Assembly (NCBI RefSeq): GCF_000721105.1
Contig: NZ_JOEV01000004.1
Coordinates: 124,001 to 188,000 of the forward strand
Direction: 5' to 3'
DNA: 64,000 nt
Source: Streptomyces cellulosae
GTDB lineage: Bacteria > Actinomycetota > Actinomycetes > Streptomycetales > Streptomycetaceae
Both the position numbers and the translations under genes were made by a program. Position 1 is the first letter of the stretch. The number at the start of each line of letters is the position of its first letter. This document shows, piece after piece, positions 8,663 to 18,316 of the stretch. The notes under the pieces are model-generated. The model saw only the letters and a program-made list of their open reading frames with translations, searched no databases and was not told where the DNA came from.

Positions 8663-9876
8663 GCCACCTCCGACGGGATCTCGTCACGTGCCGTGACGCG
8701 TTGGTAGACCTCTTCGACGCCGTCCGCGACGCGCTGCCAGGTGTAGCGGGCGAGCGCGCGGTCGCGGCCGATCGCGCCCATGGTGCGGCGCAGCCGTTCG
8801 TCGGCGAGTACGTCGCGGACCGCCTCGGCGATCGCCCCCAGGTCGGCCGCCGGTACCAGTCGGCCCGTCACCCCGTCGGAGACGGTGTCCCGGTGGCCGC
8901 CGACATCGGTGGCGACGACGGGCACACCGCAGGCCATGGCCTCCAGCGGGACGATGCCGAACGGCTCGTACGTCGGGGTGCACAGGACCGCGTCCGCGCT
9001 GCCGATGAGCGCCGGCATCCGGGCCGGGTCCACGGCACCGAGCAGCCGTACCCGGTCGGCGACGCCGTGCCGGTCGGCCAGGGCCAGCAGCCGTCGGGCC
9101 TCCGGTTCGGCGCCCAGCAGGTCGGGCGGGGGCCCGCCGGCCACGACGAGTTCGGTGTCGGGTATCCGGGTGAGGGCGCGGATGGCCTGGTCGTAGCCCT
9201 TGCGGCGGACGAGGCGTCCGCAGGCCAGCAGCCGGTGCCGCTCCCGGCGTGCCGGGATGTCGGCGGCCCGCGCTCCGGGACGGAAGTGGCTCACGTCCAC
9301 CCCGCACGGCACCACGGACACCCGTCGGGGCGGCACGCCCATGTCGGCGAGTTCGAGCACCTCGTCGGTGCAGGTGGCCAGCACCCGGGCGCAGCCGCGG
9401 CCGAGCTGCCGCTCGAGGCTCACGCGTTCGGCGGGACTGGTGTCCTCGTGGCCCTGGTGACGCCGCTTGACGGTGCCCAGGGCGTGGAAGGTCTGCACGA
9501 CGGGGATGTCGTGGGGCCCGGCGCCGGTACGGGCGGCCAGTCCGGACATCCAGAAGTGGGCGTGCACGGCCTGAGGCGGCTCGTCCTCCCAGACCCGGGC
9601 GAGGTACGCGCCGAAGGCGGGCATGTACGGGAGCAGCTCGTCCTTGGGGACCGGTTCGGGCGGTCCGGCCGGAACGTGCTCCACGACGGCGCCCCCGGGC
9701 AGGGCCACACGGTCGGGCAACTCGGTGGAGTCTCGTCGGGTGTAGACGGTGACGTCGTGGCCGCGGCGCGCCAGCTCCTCGCTGAGCCGGGCCACGTACA
9801 CGTTCTGGCCACCGGCGTCGACGCCGCCGAGCGCCGCCAGTGGGCTGGCGTGCTCGGACACCATGGCGATCCTCAT
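8659..9876 (-). CDS. Glycosyltransferase family 4
   Basis: This 405-residue GT-B glycosyltransferase begins RIAMVSEHASPLAALGG, followed by DAGGQNVYVARLSEELARRG, the start typical of the GT4 group related to sucrose-phosphate synthase and MshA. The C-terminal domain has LACGRLVRRKGYDQAIRAL and the E-x7-E motif in YEPFGIVPLEAMACGVPVV. It is a retaining enzyme by family. It overlaps its neighbours on both sides (ATGA), within the heptose operon. Its donor could be an ordinary UDP/GDP sugar or the heptose made here. There is no transmembrane segment. Confidence 0.9.
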   Translation of the reverse strand: MRIAMVSEHASPLAALGGVDAGGQNVYVARLSEELARRGHDVTVYTRRDSTELPDRVALPGGAVVEHVPAGPPEPVPKDELLPYMPAFGAYLARVWEDEPPQAVHAHFWMSGLAARTGAGPHDIPVVQTFHALGTVKRRHQGHEDTSPAERVSLERQLGRGCARVLATCTDEVLELADMGVPPRRVSVVPCGVDVSHFRPGARAADIPARRERHRLLACGRLVRRKGYDQAIRALTRIPDTELVVAGGPPPDLLGAEPEARRLLALADRHGVADRVRLLGAVDPARMPALIGSADAVLCTPTYEPFGIVPLEAMACGVPVVATDVGGHRDTVSDGVTGRLVPAADLGAIAEAVRDVLADERLRRTMGAIGRDRALARYTWQRVADGVEEVYQRVTARDEIPSEVA

Positions 9877-10823
9877 CGGGCCACCTCCTTCAGCAGCCGC
9901 TCCCAGTCGTCCAGGAAGCGGGTCAGTCCGTAGCGGGCGAGCGCCGCGGCGCGTGCGCCCTCGCCGACGGTGCGGGCGTGCAGCGGATCGGCGAGGAAAT
10001 CCCGTACGGCGTCTTGCAGTACGTCGATGCGGTTGGAGACCACTCCGGCGCCCGGCGGCACCGCCTCGGTCACCTCGGTGGTGGCGAGGGCCACCACCGG
10101 CATGCCGAGGTGCATCGCCTCCAGCAGGGACAGGCCCAGGGAGGTCCAGCGGACGGGGTGGAGGTAGAGGCGGCGCCGCGCCATCGCGGCATGCAGGTCG
10201 CGCTGGACGAGTTCGTGGGAGCGGCAGCTCTCCTCCGGGACACCGAGGTGGCCGGCGAGCCCTTCGGTCCGCATGCCGAAGACGTCCAGCGGGGCGGCCC
10301 GCGCGAACGCCGGCAGCAGGTCGGTGCCCACCGTACGGCCGCGCCGCACGGGTTCGTTGACGACGACGGCCGCCCGGGGCACTTCACCGGTCCACAGGTG
10401 GCCGGGGTCGACGATGCCGTGCTCGATGACGGTCGCGGGGGTGTTTCCGGCGTCCCACATCAGCCGGTTGAAGTGGGTGACGTGGACGAGGGTGACGCCG
10501 GGGAGGTCGGCGGCCGGGTGGCGGGTGTGGGGGACGTCGCCGTCGGGGGCGTTGTGCTCCAGGTACACCAGTGGCGGGCGGCGGCCCAGCCACTCGTCCA
10601 CGAGGGCGAGTTCGTGCGGGCGTTGCAGGACGACCACGTCGATGTCCTCGTCCCGCAGCCGCTCCGGCGGGACCTCGACGACGGAGTCCGGCCAGTCGAA
10701 GGTGCGGGCCCGGCCGAGGCCGTCGGGTCCGCGGTCCGGGGTGACGGGGACGACGTAGGTGTGCGGCCCCTGCACGAAGGCCGTGGTCCACGACCCGTGC
10801 ACGTGCCAGAGCAGGATCCTCAT
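9873..10823 (-). CDS. Glycosyltransferase, GT-B fold (GT4-like)
   Basis: This 316-residue protein starts RILLWHVHGSWTTAFVQGPH, a start seen in actinobacterial glycosyltransferases. The start is set by the ATG coupled to the preceding GT9 stop (ATGA). The C-terminal half has LHPVRWTSLGLSLLEAMHLGMPVVAL, a variant of the GT4 donor-binding E-x7-E helix in which the first Glu is replaced (S-L-G-L-S-L-L-E). It is shorter than normal GT4 enzymes, because the N-terminal domain is compact. It is probably a real transferase, but the altered motif makes donor prediction unsafe. Confidence 0.82.
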   Translation of the reverse strand: MRILLWHVHGSWTTAFVQGPHTYVVPVTPDRGPDGLGRARTFDWPDSVVEVPPERLRDEDIDVVVLQRPHELALVDEWLGRRPPLVYLEHNAPDGDVPHTRHPAADLPGVTLVHVTHFNRLMWDAGNTPATVIEHGIVDPGHLWTGEVPRAAVVVNEPVRRGRTVGTDLLPAFARAAPLDVFGMRTEGLAGHLGVPEESCRSHELVQRDLHAAMARRRLYLHPVRWTSLGLSLLEAMHLGMPVVALATTEVTEAVPPGAGVVSNRIDVLQDAVRDFLADPLHARTVGEGARAAALARYGLTRFLDDWERLLKEVAR

Positions 10824-11809
10824 GTCTCCCCCATCAGCTTCTCGACGGCGGCCACGACGTCGTGCCCGGTCACCGACTCCAGGCACGGATGGCCGGGCAC
10901 GGGACACGTCCGGGCCCTGGTGTCGGCACAGGGCGCAAGCTGGTCGCCGAGCAGCACGTACGGCACGCCGTACGGCCGCCAGCGCTCGGCCGGCACGACG
11001 GGCGCGAAGAGCGAGACGACCGGGGTGCCGACGGCGGCGGCGAGGTGGGCGGGCCCGGTGTTGCCGGTCACGACGGCGTCGGCCCCGGCGAGCACGCCGG
11101 CCAGTTCCTCGGCACCGGTCCGGCCGCCGAGGTCGAGGCCGTGCTCGCCGGCGACGTACGAGGTCAGGTCGCGCTCGTCCGGCCCGCCGGTCACCACGAC
11201 CCGGTGCCCGGCCTCGGCCAGTTCCCGCACGGCTTCGGCGCAGCGCCCGCGGCTCCAGGCGCGGGCGGGGACGCTGGCACCGGGGTGCAGGACGACGTAC
11301 GGCCCGGGACCGGTCGCCCCGGTGGCGGCGGGCGGGGGCAGCACCCGCAGCCGCCCGTCGTCCACCCGGGGGAATCCCGCGGCCTCGGCGAGATCGAGCG
11401 CGGCCTCCGCTTCGTGGGCGTGCGGTGCGCGGCGATGGCGTACGTCGAGCAGGGAGCCGGGGTAGTCCTCGCTGTCCGCGGCGACGTGGCCGACGCCGGC
11501 CAGGCGCAGCAACAGGGCGGTGGGCAGCGGGGACTGATGGAAGGAGGTCAGGATCAGGGCCGTGTCGGCGTCGATGGTGTCGATGAGCAGCTCGACTTCC
11601 CCGCGGCCTACGGGCGGAGGGTCGAGGCCGACCCAGGGGGCGTCCCAGACGAGGATGTCGTCCACGTCGGGCAGCAGGCGGGCGGCGGGCGCGCCCCGCG
11701 GTCCGACCAGCATCGTGACGGTGTCGGCGCGGGCGGCGACGGCGCGGACGGCGGGCCCGGCGAGCAGGACGTCACCGAAGCTGTCGAGGCGGGTGACGAG
11801 GGCTTTCAT
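10820..11809 (-). CDS. Glycosyltransferase family 9 (heptosyltransferase-like)
   Basis: This 329-residue second GT9 enzyme of the operon begins KALVTRLDSFGDVLLAGPAV, the classic family start. Later come VVLHPGASVPARAWS and VVTGNTGPAHLAAAVGTPVVSLFAP, the nucleotide-heptose-binding region. A C-terminal cluster CADTRARTCPVPGHPC resembles the Cys-containing tail found in several GT9 proteins. It is only distantly like the other GT9 here, so the two likely attach heptose at different positions. The ATG at 11809 overlaps the stop of the HAD phosphatase gene. The long open frame upstream is the shadow of that gene. Confidence 0.88.
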   Translation of the reverse strand: MKALVTRLDSFGDVLLAGPAVRAVAARADTVTMLVGPRGAPAARLLPDVDDILVWDAPWVGLDPPPVGRGEVELLIDTIDADTALILTSFHQSPLPTALLLRLAGVGHVAADSEDYPGSLLDVRHRRAPHAHEAEAALDLAEAAGFPRVDDGRLRVLPPPAATGATGPGPYVVLHPGASVPARAWSRGRCAEAVRELAEAGHRVVVTGGPDERDLTSYVAGEHGLDLGGRTGAEELAGVLAGADAVVTGNTGPAHLAAAVGTPVVSLFAPVVPAERWRPYGVPYVLLGDQLAPCADTRARTCPVPGHPCLESVTGHDVVAAVEKLMGET

Positions 11810-12381
11810 CGTGGCCTCCCGCTGGTGTCGTAGGCGGCTTCGGCGGCCGGGGCGCTCCGGGGCGGCCCGGTCAGCACGTCGCGCACGGCGGTCAGCAGGT
11901 CCGGCGCCACATGCTCCGCGCTCGCCGTCTCCTGCGGTCGCGTCCGCGGGGTGGGTACGAGGATGCCGTGGGCGCCCGCCCGGCGCGCTGCCTCGACGTC
12001 GGCTCCGATGTCGCCGATGACGACGCAGTCGGCGGGTGCGGCGCACAGGCGGCCGGCCGCCCACAGGACCAGGCCCGGTTCCGGTTTGCGGCAGGAGCAG
12101 CCGTCGTCGGGGCCGTGCGGGCACACGGCCCACACGTCGAAGGGGCCGAGGAGTTCGTCGACGCGGTGGTTGACGCCGCGCACGTCGGCATCGGTGAGCA
12201 GTCCCCGCGCGATGCCGGACTGGTTGCTGACGACTCCGGTGCGGATGCCGCGCGAGCGCAGCAGGTCCACTGCCTCGCGGGCCCCGTCGACGGGGCGGAC
12301 GCGGGCCGGGTCGCCGTTGTAGGGGACGTCGTGGACGAGGGTGCCGTCACGGTCGAACAGCACGGCCTTGACGGGACTCAT
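11806..12381 (-). CDS. gmhB: D-glycero-heptose-1,7-bisphosphate 7-phosphatase-like HAD hydrolase
   Basis: This 191-residue HAD-superfamily phosphatase belongs to the histidinol-phosphatase/GmhB group. Motif I is AVLFDRDGTLVHD, motif II VVSNQSGIARG, and motif III lies in KPEPGLVL. The GmhB-type zinc loop is CPHGPDDGCSCRKPEP (Cys, His and two further Cys). Motif IV is IGDIGADVEAARRAG. GmhB removes the 7-phosphate between the two HldE reactions, and its presence with gmhA and hldE completes ADP-D,D-heptose synthesis. Start and stop both overlap neighbours (ATGA). Confidence 0.87.
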   Translation of the reverse strand: MSPVKAVLFDRDGTLVHDVPYNGDPARVRPVDGAREAVDLLRSRGIRTGVVSNQSGIARGLLTDADVRGVNHRVDELLGPFDVWAVCPHGPDDGCSCRKPEPGLVLWAAGRLCAAPADCVVIGDIGADVEAARRAGAHGILVPTPRTRPQETASAEHVAPDLLTAVRDVLTGPPRSAPAAEAAYDTSGRPR

Positions 12382-13385
12382 CGCGCCACCTCCCGCCAGT
12401 CGGGGGCGTTCCGGTGCCGTCGGAGGCCGCTCAGCCAGTGCCAGGTCGCCGCGGGCGGGATGAGCGCGCTGGTGGCGAGCATCGTCGTCACCTCGTCTCG
12501 GGTGCGCGGCCCCGGCGCGATGCGCGCCCACGCGAACTCCGCGGTACCGGCGGCCCAGCCGAACGCCGCGGCCACGGCGGCCCGGCGGCGTCCGGCGACC
12601 GCGAGGGCGCACGCGGTGGCACCGGCCGCGGTGACCGCCAGGTGGCCGCGCAGGCGCCCGCGCGGCGCGGCCGCCTTGTGCCACCAGCCGGGCCCGTGCA
12701 GGTACCGCATCAGGGCGTCGTCGGCGTTGCCGCGCTGTGCGCGCAGGGACACCCAGCGGTCGGCTGGGCGCACGGGGTGCCGGGTGGTTCGCCGGCCCTG
12801 CCGGATCCGCCATCCGGCGTCCAGGATCCGCAGGGCGATGTCGGCGTCCTCGCGGAAGGCGCGCCGGAAGCGTTCGTCGAAGCCGCCGACCTGCTTGAGC
12901 GCGTCCGTGCGGTACGCCATGTCGGCGGTGATCCAGCGGGCCCGCGCCAGAGAGGCGGTGCCCCGTTCCCAGTCGGTGGGGCTGCGCTCGCCCGGCAGCG
13001 GTACGGCGATCACACCCTGGACGCCTCCGGTGTCCGGGGTCGCGTCGGTCAGGTCCTGCGCCAGTTGCTCGCACCAGTGCGGGCCCACCTGGACGTCGTC
13101 GTCGAGGAAGGCCACCCAGGGCGCGGCGACGCGGTGCCAGCCGGTGTTGCGGGCGGCGGCGGGCCCGCGCCCCCCGCCCGCCACGACGGTCGTACGCCCC
13201 CGCAGGTCACCGAGCACACTCAGCGGGTGCTCCAGCGGACCGGGAGCGGGGTCGGGTCCGGGCCGGTCGTCGACGAGGACGATCTCGTCCGGCTTCGGTC
13301 CGTCGGCGGCGGCGAGCGCGGCGAGACAGTCGGCGAGGGTGCCGCGGACCAGCGTCGGGATCACGACCGCGTACCCCGGGCTCAT
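12378..13385 (-). CDS. Glycosyltransferase family 2 with C-terminal hydrophobic region
   Basis: This 335-residue GT2 enzyme begins at the ATG overlapping the carbamoyltransferase stop. The catalytic domain spans about residues 1-230, with YAVVIPTLVRGTLADCL, EIVLVDDRPG, AFLDDDVQVGP (metal-binding acidic cluster) and FREDADIALRILDAG. After about residue 250, hydrophobic segments (HLAVTAAGATACALAVAGRR and the following AAVAAAFGWAAGTAEFAWAR) suggest weak membrane attachment, unlike the two other GT2 proteins of the operon. It is probably membrane-associated and may start the glycan on a lipid carrier, which is inference. Confidence 0.87.
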   Translation of the reverse strand: MSPGYAVVIPTLVRGTLADCLAALAAADGPKPDEIVLVDDRPGPDPAPGPLEHPLSVLGDLRGRTTVVAGGGRGPAAARNTGWHRVAAPWVAFLDDDVQVGPHWCEQLAQDLTDATPDTGGVQGVIAVPLPGERSPTDWERGTASLARARWITADMAYRTDALKQVGGFDERFRRAFREDADIALRILDAGWRIRQGRRTTRHPVRPADRWVSLRAQRGNADDALMRYLHGPGWWHKAAAPRGRLRGHLAVTAAGATACALAVAGRRRAAVAAAFGWAAGTAEFAWARIAPGPRTRDEVTTMLATSALIPPAATWHWLSGLRRHRNAPDWREVAR

Positions 13386-15019
13386 GCGAACGCCCTTCCG
13401 CGCCGTACCGCGAACGGACCGATCGCCAGCAGGTCCACGGGCGCGGAGCCGAAGCACTCCAGGGCGTCGCGGGGGTCGTCGACCATGGGGCGGCCGGCGG
13501 TGTTGAGACTGGTGTTGACGACCACGGGCAGTCCGGTGCGCCGTTCGAAGCCGCGCAGCATCCGCGCCACCAGCGGCTCCTGCCGCTCGTCGACGGTCTG
13601 GATGCGGGCGGTGCCGTCCACGTGCACCACGGCGGGGATGCGTTCGCGCCACCGATGTGCCACGTCGTGCACGAAGAGCATGTACGGGCTGGGCAGTGGC
13701 CCGGTGAACAGCTCGTGGGCGCGGTCGGCGAGGACCATGGGCGCGACCGGCCGGAACTCCTCACGGCCCTTGACGTGGTTGAGCCGTTCCAAGTTCTCGG
13801 CGCGGCCGGGATGGGCCAGCAGGGAGCGGTGTCCGAGGGCGCGCGGCCCGTACTCGCTGCGGCCCTGGAACCAGGCGACCACGCCGTCCCGGGCCAGTTC
13901 CTCGGCGACCGCCTCCGCGATGTCGTCGGGCCGCTCGTACGGTACGGCGGCCTGGTCGAGCCAGGCCCGCAGCTCGTCGTCGCTCCAGCCGCGGCCGAGG
14001 TCGGCGCCGGGCATGGGCAGCGGGCTCTCCTGCTGCTGTGCGGACAGGTGGAGGGCGCCTCCGAGGGCGGTTCCGGCGTCCCCGGCGGCCGGCTGCACCC
14101 ACACGTGCCGGTAGGGGCCCTGTTCGGCGATCTTGGAGTTGGCGACGCAGTTGAGGGCGACGCCGCCCGCCATGGTGAGCGCCTCTCCCCCGGCCTCGCG
14201 GTGCAGCCAGTGGACGAGTTCGAGCAGGAGTTCCTCGAGGACCGCCTGGGTGCTGGCGGCGAGGTCGGCGTGCTCCTGAGTCCACTTCTCGCCCTTCGCC
14301 CGGGGCGGTGCGAGGGCTGCCCAGTCGACTCCGTGGGCGCTGAAGCCGCCGTCGCCGGTCGGGTGGACGTGCTGTCGCAGCCGGGGCAGGAAGCGGGGCT
14401 TGCCGTAGGAGGCGAGGGCCATCACCTTGTACTCGTCGCTGCTGCGCAGGAAGCCGAGGTGCTCGGTGAGTTCCTCGTAGACCAGGCCGAGGGAGTGGGG
14501 CAACGCCTGGGTGGCCAGGGTGTCGAGCTTGCCGTCGCGGTAGCGGCCGGCCAGGTGGGAGGCAGCCTCGCCGCGGCCGTCGAGGACGAGGACGGCGCTG
14601 TCGGGGTGCGGGGAGGCGGGTCCTGCGGAGGCGGCGTGTGCCACGTGGTGCGGGACGAAGACCACCTGGTCTGGGTCGAGGCCGGGCAGGGCCTCGGCGA
14701 GGAACTCGGGAGCGCGGCGCGCGTAGTCGAGGCGCAGCGGGTCAAAAGGGTCGTTCAGGCCCATCTCCTTGGCGGGGCGGGCGAGCTTGGGGTCGAAGGA
14801 GTAGGTCACCGCGTCCAGTTCCCCGGGCCGGATCCCGGCATGCTCCAGGCACCAGCGGGCGGACAGCTCGGGCAGTTCCCAGGCGGAGAACGGCACCGGG
14901 CGCTTGCCGTGTTTGCGGCGGCTGAACCGCTCCTCTTCGGCGGCGGCGACGGTGTGGCCGTCGACGACGAGAGCGGCGGCCGGGTCGTGGAACAGGGCGT
15001 TGATGCCAAGGATGCGCAT
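13382..15019 (-). CDS. NodU/CmcH-type O-carbamoyltransferase
   Basis: This 545-residue protein has the two-domain carbamoyltransferase build. An N-terminal YrdC/Kae1-like ATP-binding part begins MRILGINALFHDPAAALV and includes EEERFSRRKHG, HHVAHAASA and VLDGRGEAASH. A C-terminal NodU domain contains GRSEYGPRALGHRSLLAHP, EFRPVAPMVL and VVNTSLNTAGRPMVD. Enzymes of this family transfer carbamoyl phosphate to a sugar or antibiotic hydroxyl (NodU, CmcH, NovN). It is the first gene of the eleven-gene operon, so carbamoylation is probably an integral decoration of the heptose-containing product. An upstream GGAG ribosome site is visible. The substrate is unknown. Confidence 0.9.
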   Translation of the reverse strand: MRILGINALFHDPAAALVVDGHTVAAAEEERFSRRKHGKRPVPFSAWELPELSARWCLEHAGIRPGELDAVTYSFDPKLARPAKEMGLNDPFDPLRLDYARRAPEFLAEALPGLDPDQVVFVPHHVAHAASAGPASPHPDSAVLVLDGRGEAASHLAGRYRDGKLDTLATQALPHSLGLVYEELTEHLGFLRSSDEYKVMALASYGKPRFLPRLRQHVHPTGDGGFSAHGVDWAALAPPRAKGEKWTQEHADLAASTQAVLEELLLELVHWLHREAGGEALTMAGGVALNCVANSKIAEQGPYRHVWVQPAAGDAGTALGGALHLSAQQQESPLPMPGADLGRGWSDDELRAWLDQAAVPYERPDDIAEAVAEELARDGVVAWFQGRSEYGPRALGHRSLLAHPGRAENLERLNHVKGREEFRPVAPMVLADRAHELFTGPLPSPYMLFVHDVAHRWRERIPAVVHVDGTARIQTVDERQEPLVARMLRGFERRTGLPVVVNTSLNTAGRPMVDDPRDALECFGSAPVDLLAIGPFAVRRGRAFA

Positions 15020-15086
15020 GGGGGATCGCTCCGTCCCGGTGACGTGTGGGGACTCTTGCTACAGGTCGTCGAGTGCCGTTCTTGCG

Positions 15087-15111
15087 GCTGTCTCAAACAC
15101 TTGGAGACAGC
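15087..15111 (-). promoter_or_regulatory. Inverted repeat in operon leader
   Basis: Arms GCTGTCTC and GAGACAGC (8 bp, perfect) are separated by 9 nt, 68 bp before the carbamoyltransferase ATG. This stretch is clearly richer in A/T than its surroundings, as expected for a promoter region. A 19-codon open frame starts at the ATG ending at 15116 on the minus strand and covers the repeat. It has no good ribosome site. This is a candidate operator or RNA hairpin for the heptose operon. Confidence 0.45.
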
Positions 15112-15140
15112 TCGGCATCAAATCAGCCGTTTTCTCACCA

Positions 15141-15158
15141 TTTGTCACCGGTGAAAAA
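15141..15158. promoter_or_regulatory. 18-bp near-perfect palindrome, possible operator
   Basis: TTTGTCACCGGTGAAAAA is a palindrome with one mismatched pair, centred on CACCGGTG, about 125 bp upstream of the carbamoyltransferase start. It lies in the A/T-rich patch between the 10-bp tandem repeat and the operon. Its symmetry suits a dimeric repressor. No regulator gene is adjacent, so the binding protein is unknown. Confidence 0.45.
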
Positions 15159-15290
15159 CAGAGGGTCACCGCAGCTCGGAGCGCACCCGGCGGGTGACTG
15201 ACAGGCCCGAAGACTGCTGCGGTCGCCCGGCTCGTCGCAGGCGGGAACAGGGCGTGCGAGCGGGGCACCGGAGCCCTTCGACGGGGGCCC

Positions 15291-15450
15291 GGCGGCGCCC
15301 GGTGGGGCCCGGTGGGGCCCGGTGGCGCCCGGTGAGGCCCGGTGGGGCCCGGCGGCGCCCGGTGAGGCCCGGCGGCGCCCGGTGGCGCCCGGTGAGGCCC
15401 GGTGAGGCCCGGCGGCGCCCGGTGGCGCCCGGTGAGGCCCGGTGGGGCCC
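15291..15450. repeat. Sixteen tandem copies of a 10-bp unit
   Basis: There are exactly 16 contiguous 10-bp units of the form GGYGNSGCCC. Variants such as GGTGGGGCCC, GGTGAGGCCC, GGCGGCGCCC and GGTGGCGCCC alternate. A degenerate 17th unit follows (GGTGAGGTGG). The array lies between the epimerase stop and the operon leader. Several units contain GGCGCC or GGGCCC palindromes. The period is not a multiple of three and no reading frame through it looks like a gene, so it is non-coding. The rest of the 468-bp gap (15020-15487) holds only the palindromes listed separately. Confidence 0.9.
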
Positions 15451-15487
15451 GGTGAGGTGGAGCGGGCCGGCGGGCCGGCGGGCCGGG

Positions 15488-16450
<963 letters not shown>

Positions 16451-16819
16451 CCGGCTCTCCTCACTCTCGCGTTGCAGGTGCGTGCTGACCTGAGTAACCC
16501 CAGGACGCATTCGCATGCAGAGGCTCGCCCCGGGCTCAGCACCACCGCCCGGCACTCGACACGGCATATTCCGGATCGCTGTATGAGGAAAAGAACAACG
16601 GGAGCAATCAGAAGAAGCCCCAGGGACAGCAGAACTTCAACAAATGGCATGCAGACGGAAAGCACGCTCTCCCAGTGCTTCCCCACGCTCCCGTGCGCCC
16701 CCTTGGAGAAAGGGTTCGGCGCGACGGGCGAGAGGTTGAACTGGGCAGGACACGGTCCGAGCCCCAACTCGGCGAAACCTCACCGAATTCCGTGCGCCGA
16801 CTGAGACAGGTGGTATTCC
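16451..16819. other. Divergent intergenic region without a confident gene
   Basis: This 369-bp region separates the minus-strand epimerase from the plus-strand P450. It is richer in A/T than its neighbours and should hold promoters for both. A minus-strand frame encodes a short hydrophobic peptide (from the ATG around 16648), but codon usage is not like the neighbours and no ribosome site is seen. No clear -35/-10 pair or inverted repeat was recognised. Confidence 0.5.
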
Positions 16820-18316
16820 ATGAGCTCTTCCGCCCTTGAGACGGAGCGAACATGGAGGGTGGGTACTGCTCCCAGCATATTCCCCTCCCTCGCCCACGGT
16901 TTCGCCTTGTTCCGCCGCCCACTGGAGTTTCTGAATTCCCTGCCCGCGCACGGCGATCTGGTGGAGATTCGGCTCGGTCCCCTGCGCGCCTGGGTGGCGT
17001 GTCACCCGGATCTGGTCCACCAGATGCTCAGGGACACCCGCACCTTCGACAAGGGCGGCACACAGTACGACCGGCTCCGGTTGCTCCTGGGCGACAGCGT
17101 CGTCACCTGCCCGCACACGGAGCACCGCAGGCAGCGCCGCCTCGTCCAGCATCCTTTCCGCCCGTCCCGCGTCGCCGACTACACGGAACTGATCGGCGTG
17201 GAGGCGCAGTTGGCGTGCCGTGACTGGCGCGCGGGGCAGCAGGTCGACGTCAGCGCGGCCCTGCTGGCCATGACGACCCGGGTGATCAGCCGCGTCCTGT
17301 TCTCCGACTCCCTCGACGCGGCGACCGCCGGCGAGGTGCGGCGCTGTCTCGCCGACGTCGTCCGCGGCCTGTTCCTGCGCACCCTCGTCCCCGTGGACGC
17401 CGTCTTCCGGCTCCCCACACCCGCCAACCGCCGCTACCGGAACGCCGTGGCCCGTCTGCGCACGATCGTCGACGGGGTGATCGCCGAGCGCCGCCGGAGT
17501 GCCCGGGGCCCCGGGGCGGTTCCCCGCGACGATGTCCTGCAGACCCTCCTGGACGCCGCCCGGGAGGACGGCGACGGACTGCCCGCGGCCAGTGAGCAGG
17601 ACGTCCACGACCAGCTCATCACCCTTCTGCTGACCGGAGTGGAGACCGTCTCCCTGTGCCTGTCGTCCGCCTTCGGTCTGCTGGCCCGCAATTCTGAGGC
17701 GGAGCGCCGGCTCCACGCCGAGCTCGACGCGGTCCTCGCCGGGCGCGCCCGTCCCGCACCCGACGACCTGCCACGCCTGGTCCACACCCGGAGCGTCGTC
17801 ACGGAGACCCTGCGCCATTCCCCTCCGGGCTGGCTCTTCACCCGCGCCACGACCCGGGACACGGTGCTCGCCGGGCACCGCCTCGCCAAGGGTTCGATGG
17901 TGCTGTACAGCCCCTACCTCCTGCACCACGACGCGGCGTCGTTCGCCGACCCCGACCGCTTCCTGCCCGAGCGCTGGCTGCCGGGGCAGGCGCCGCCCGG
18001 GCGGCAGGGCGCGATGATCCCGTTCGCCGCGGGGAGCCGGAAGTGTCTGGGCGACGCGTTCGCCATGACGGAGGCGACGGTGGCCCTCGCCACCCTGGCC
18101 GGCCGCTGGCGGCTGCGGCTGCCGCCCGGCCCGTGCGAACGGCAGCGCCCGGCGGTGACGTTGGGGCCGAGGCGGCTGGTGATGACCTGCGAACTGCGTG
18201 CGGGTCGTACGGCGGCAACACCGGCACATGGGGACGCGCCCACGCTCCCGGCCGACGGCGCCTTTCGAGCCCCGGACGCCCGAACGGCAGGTGGACCCGG
18301 TGCCGACGACGCATGA
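16820..18316 (+). CDS. Cytochrome P450 (terpene-cluster type)
   Basis: This 498-residue P450 has all core motifs: I-helix LITLLLTGVETVS (acid-alcohol pair as E-T), K-helix ETLRHSP (ExxR), and the heme loop FAAGSRKCLGDAF with the thiolate ligand Cys near residue 409. The family-like RFLPERW lies before it. The N-terminus has no membrane anchor, so it is soluble. The sequence style resembles CYP170-type enzymes that oxidise sesquiterpenes in Streptomyces. AGGTGG precedes the ATG. The last about 45 residues are a low-complexity tail. The stop lies 17 bp inside the terpene cyclase gene, so the two are co-transcribed and the cyclase product is the likely substrate. Confidence 0.92.
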   Translation: MSSSALETERTWRVGTAPSIFPSLAHGFALFRRPLEFLNSLPAHGDLVEIRLGPLRAWVACHPDLVHQMLRDTRTFDKGGTQYDRLRLLLGDSVVTCPHTEHRRQRRLVQHPFRPSRVADYTELIGVEAQLACRDWRAGQQVDVSAALLAMTTRVISRVLFSDSLDAATAGEVRRCLADVVRGLFLRTLVPVDAVFRLPTPANRRYRNAVARLRTIVDGVIAERRRSARGPGAVPRDDVLQTLLDAAREDGDGLPAASEQDVHDQLITLLLTGVETVSLCLSSAFGLLARNSEAERRLHAELDAVLAGRARPAPDDLPRLVHTRSVVTETLRHSPPGWLFTRATTRDTVLAGHRLAKGSMVLYSPYLLHHDAASFADPDRFLPERWLPGQAPPGRQGAMIPFAAGSRKCLGDAFAMTEATVALATLAGRWRLRLPPGPCERQRPAVTLGPRRLVMTCELRAGRTAATPAHGDAPTLPADGAFRAPDARTAGGPGADDA

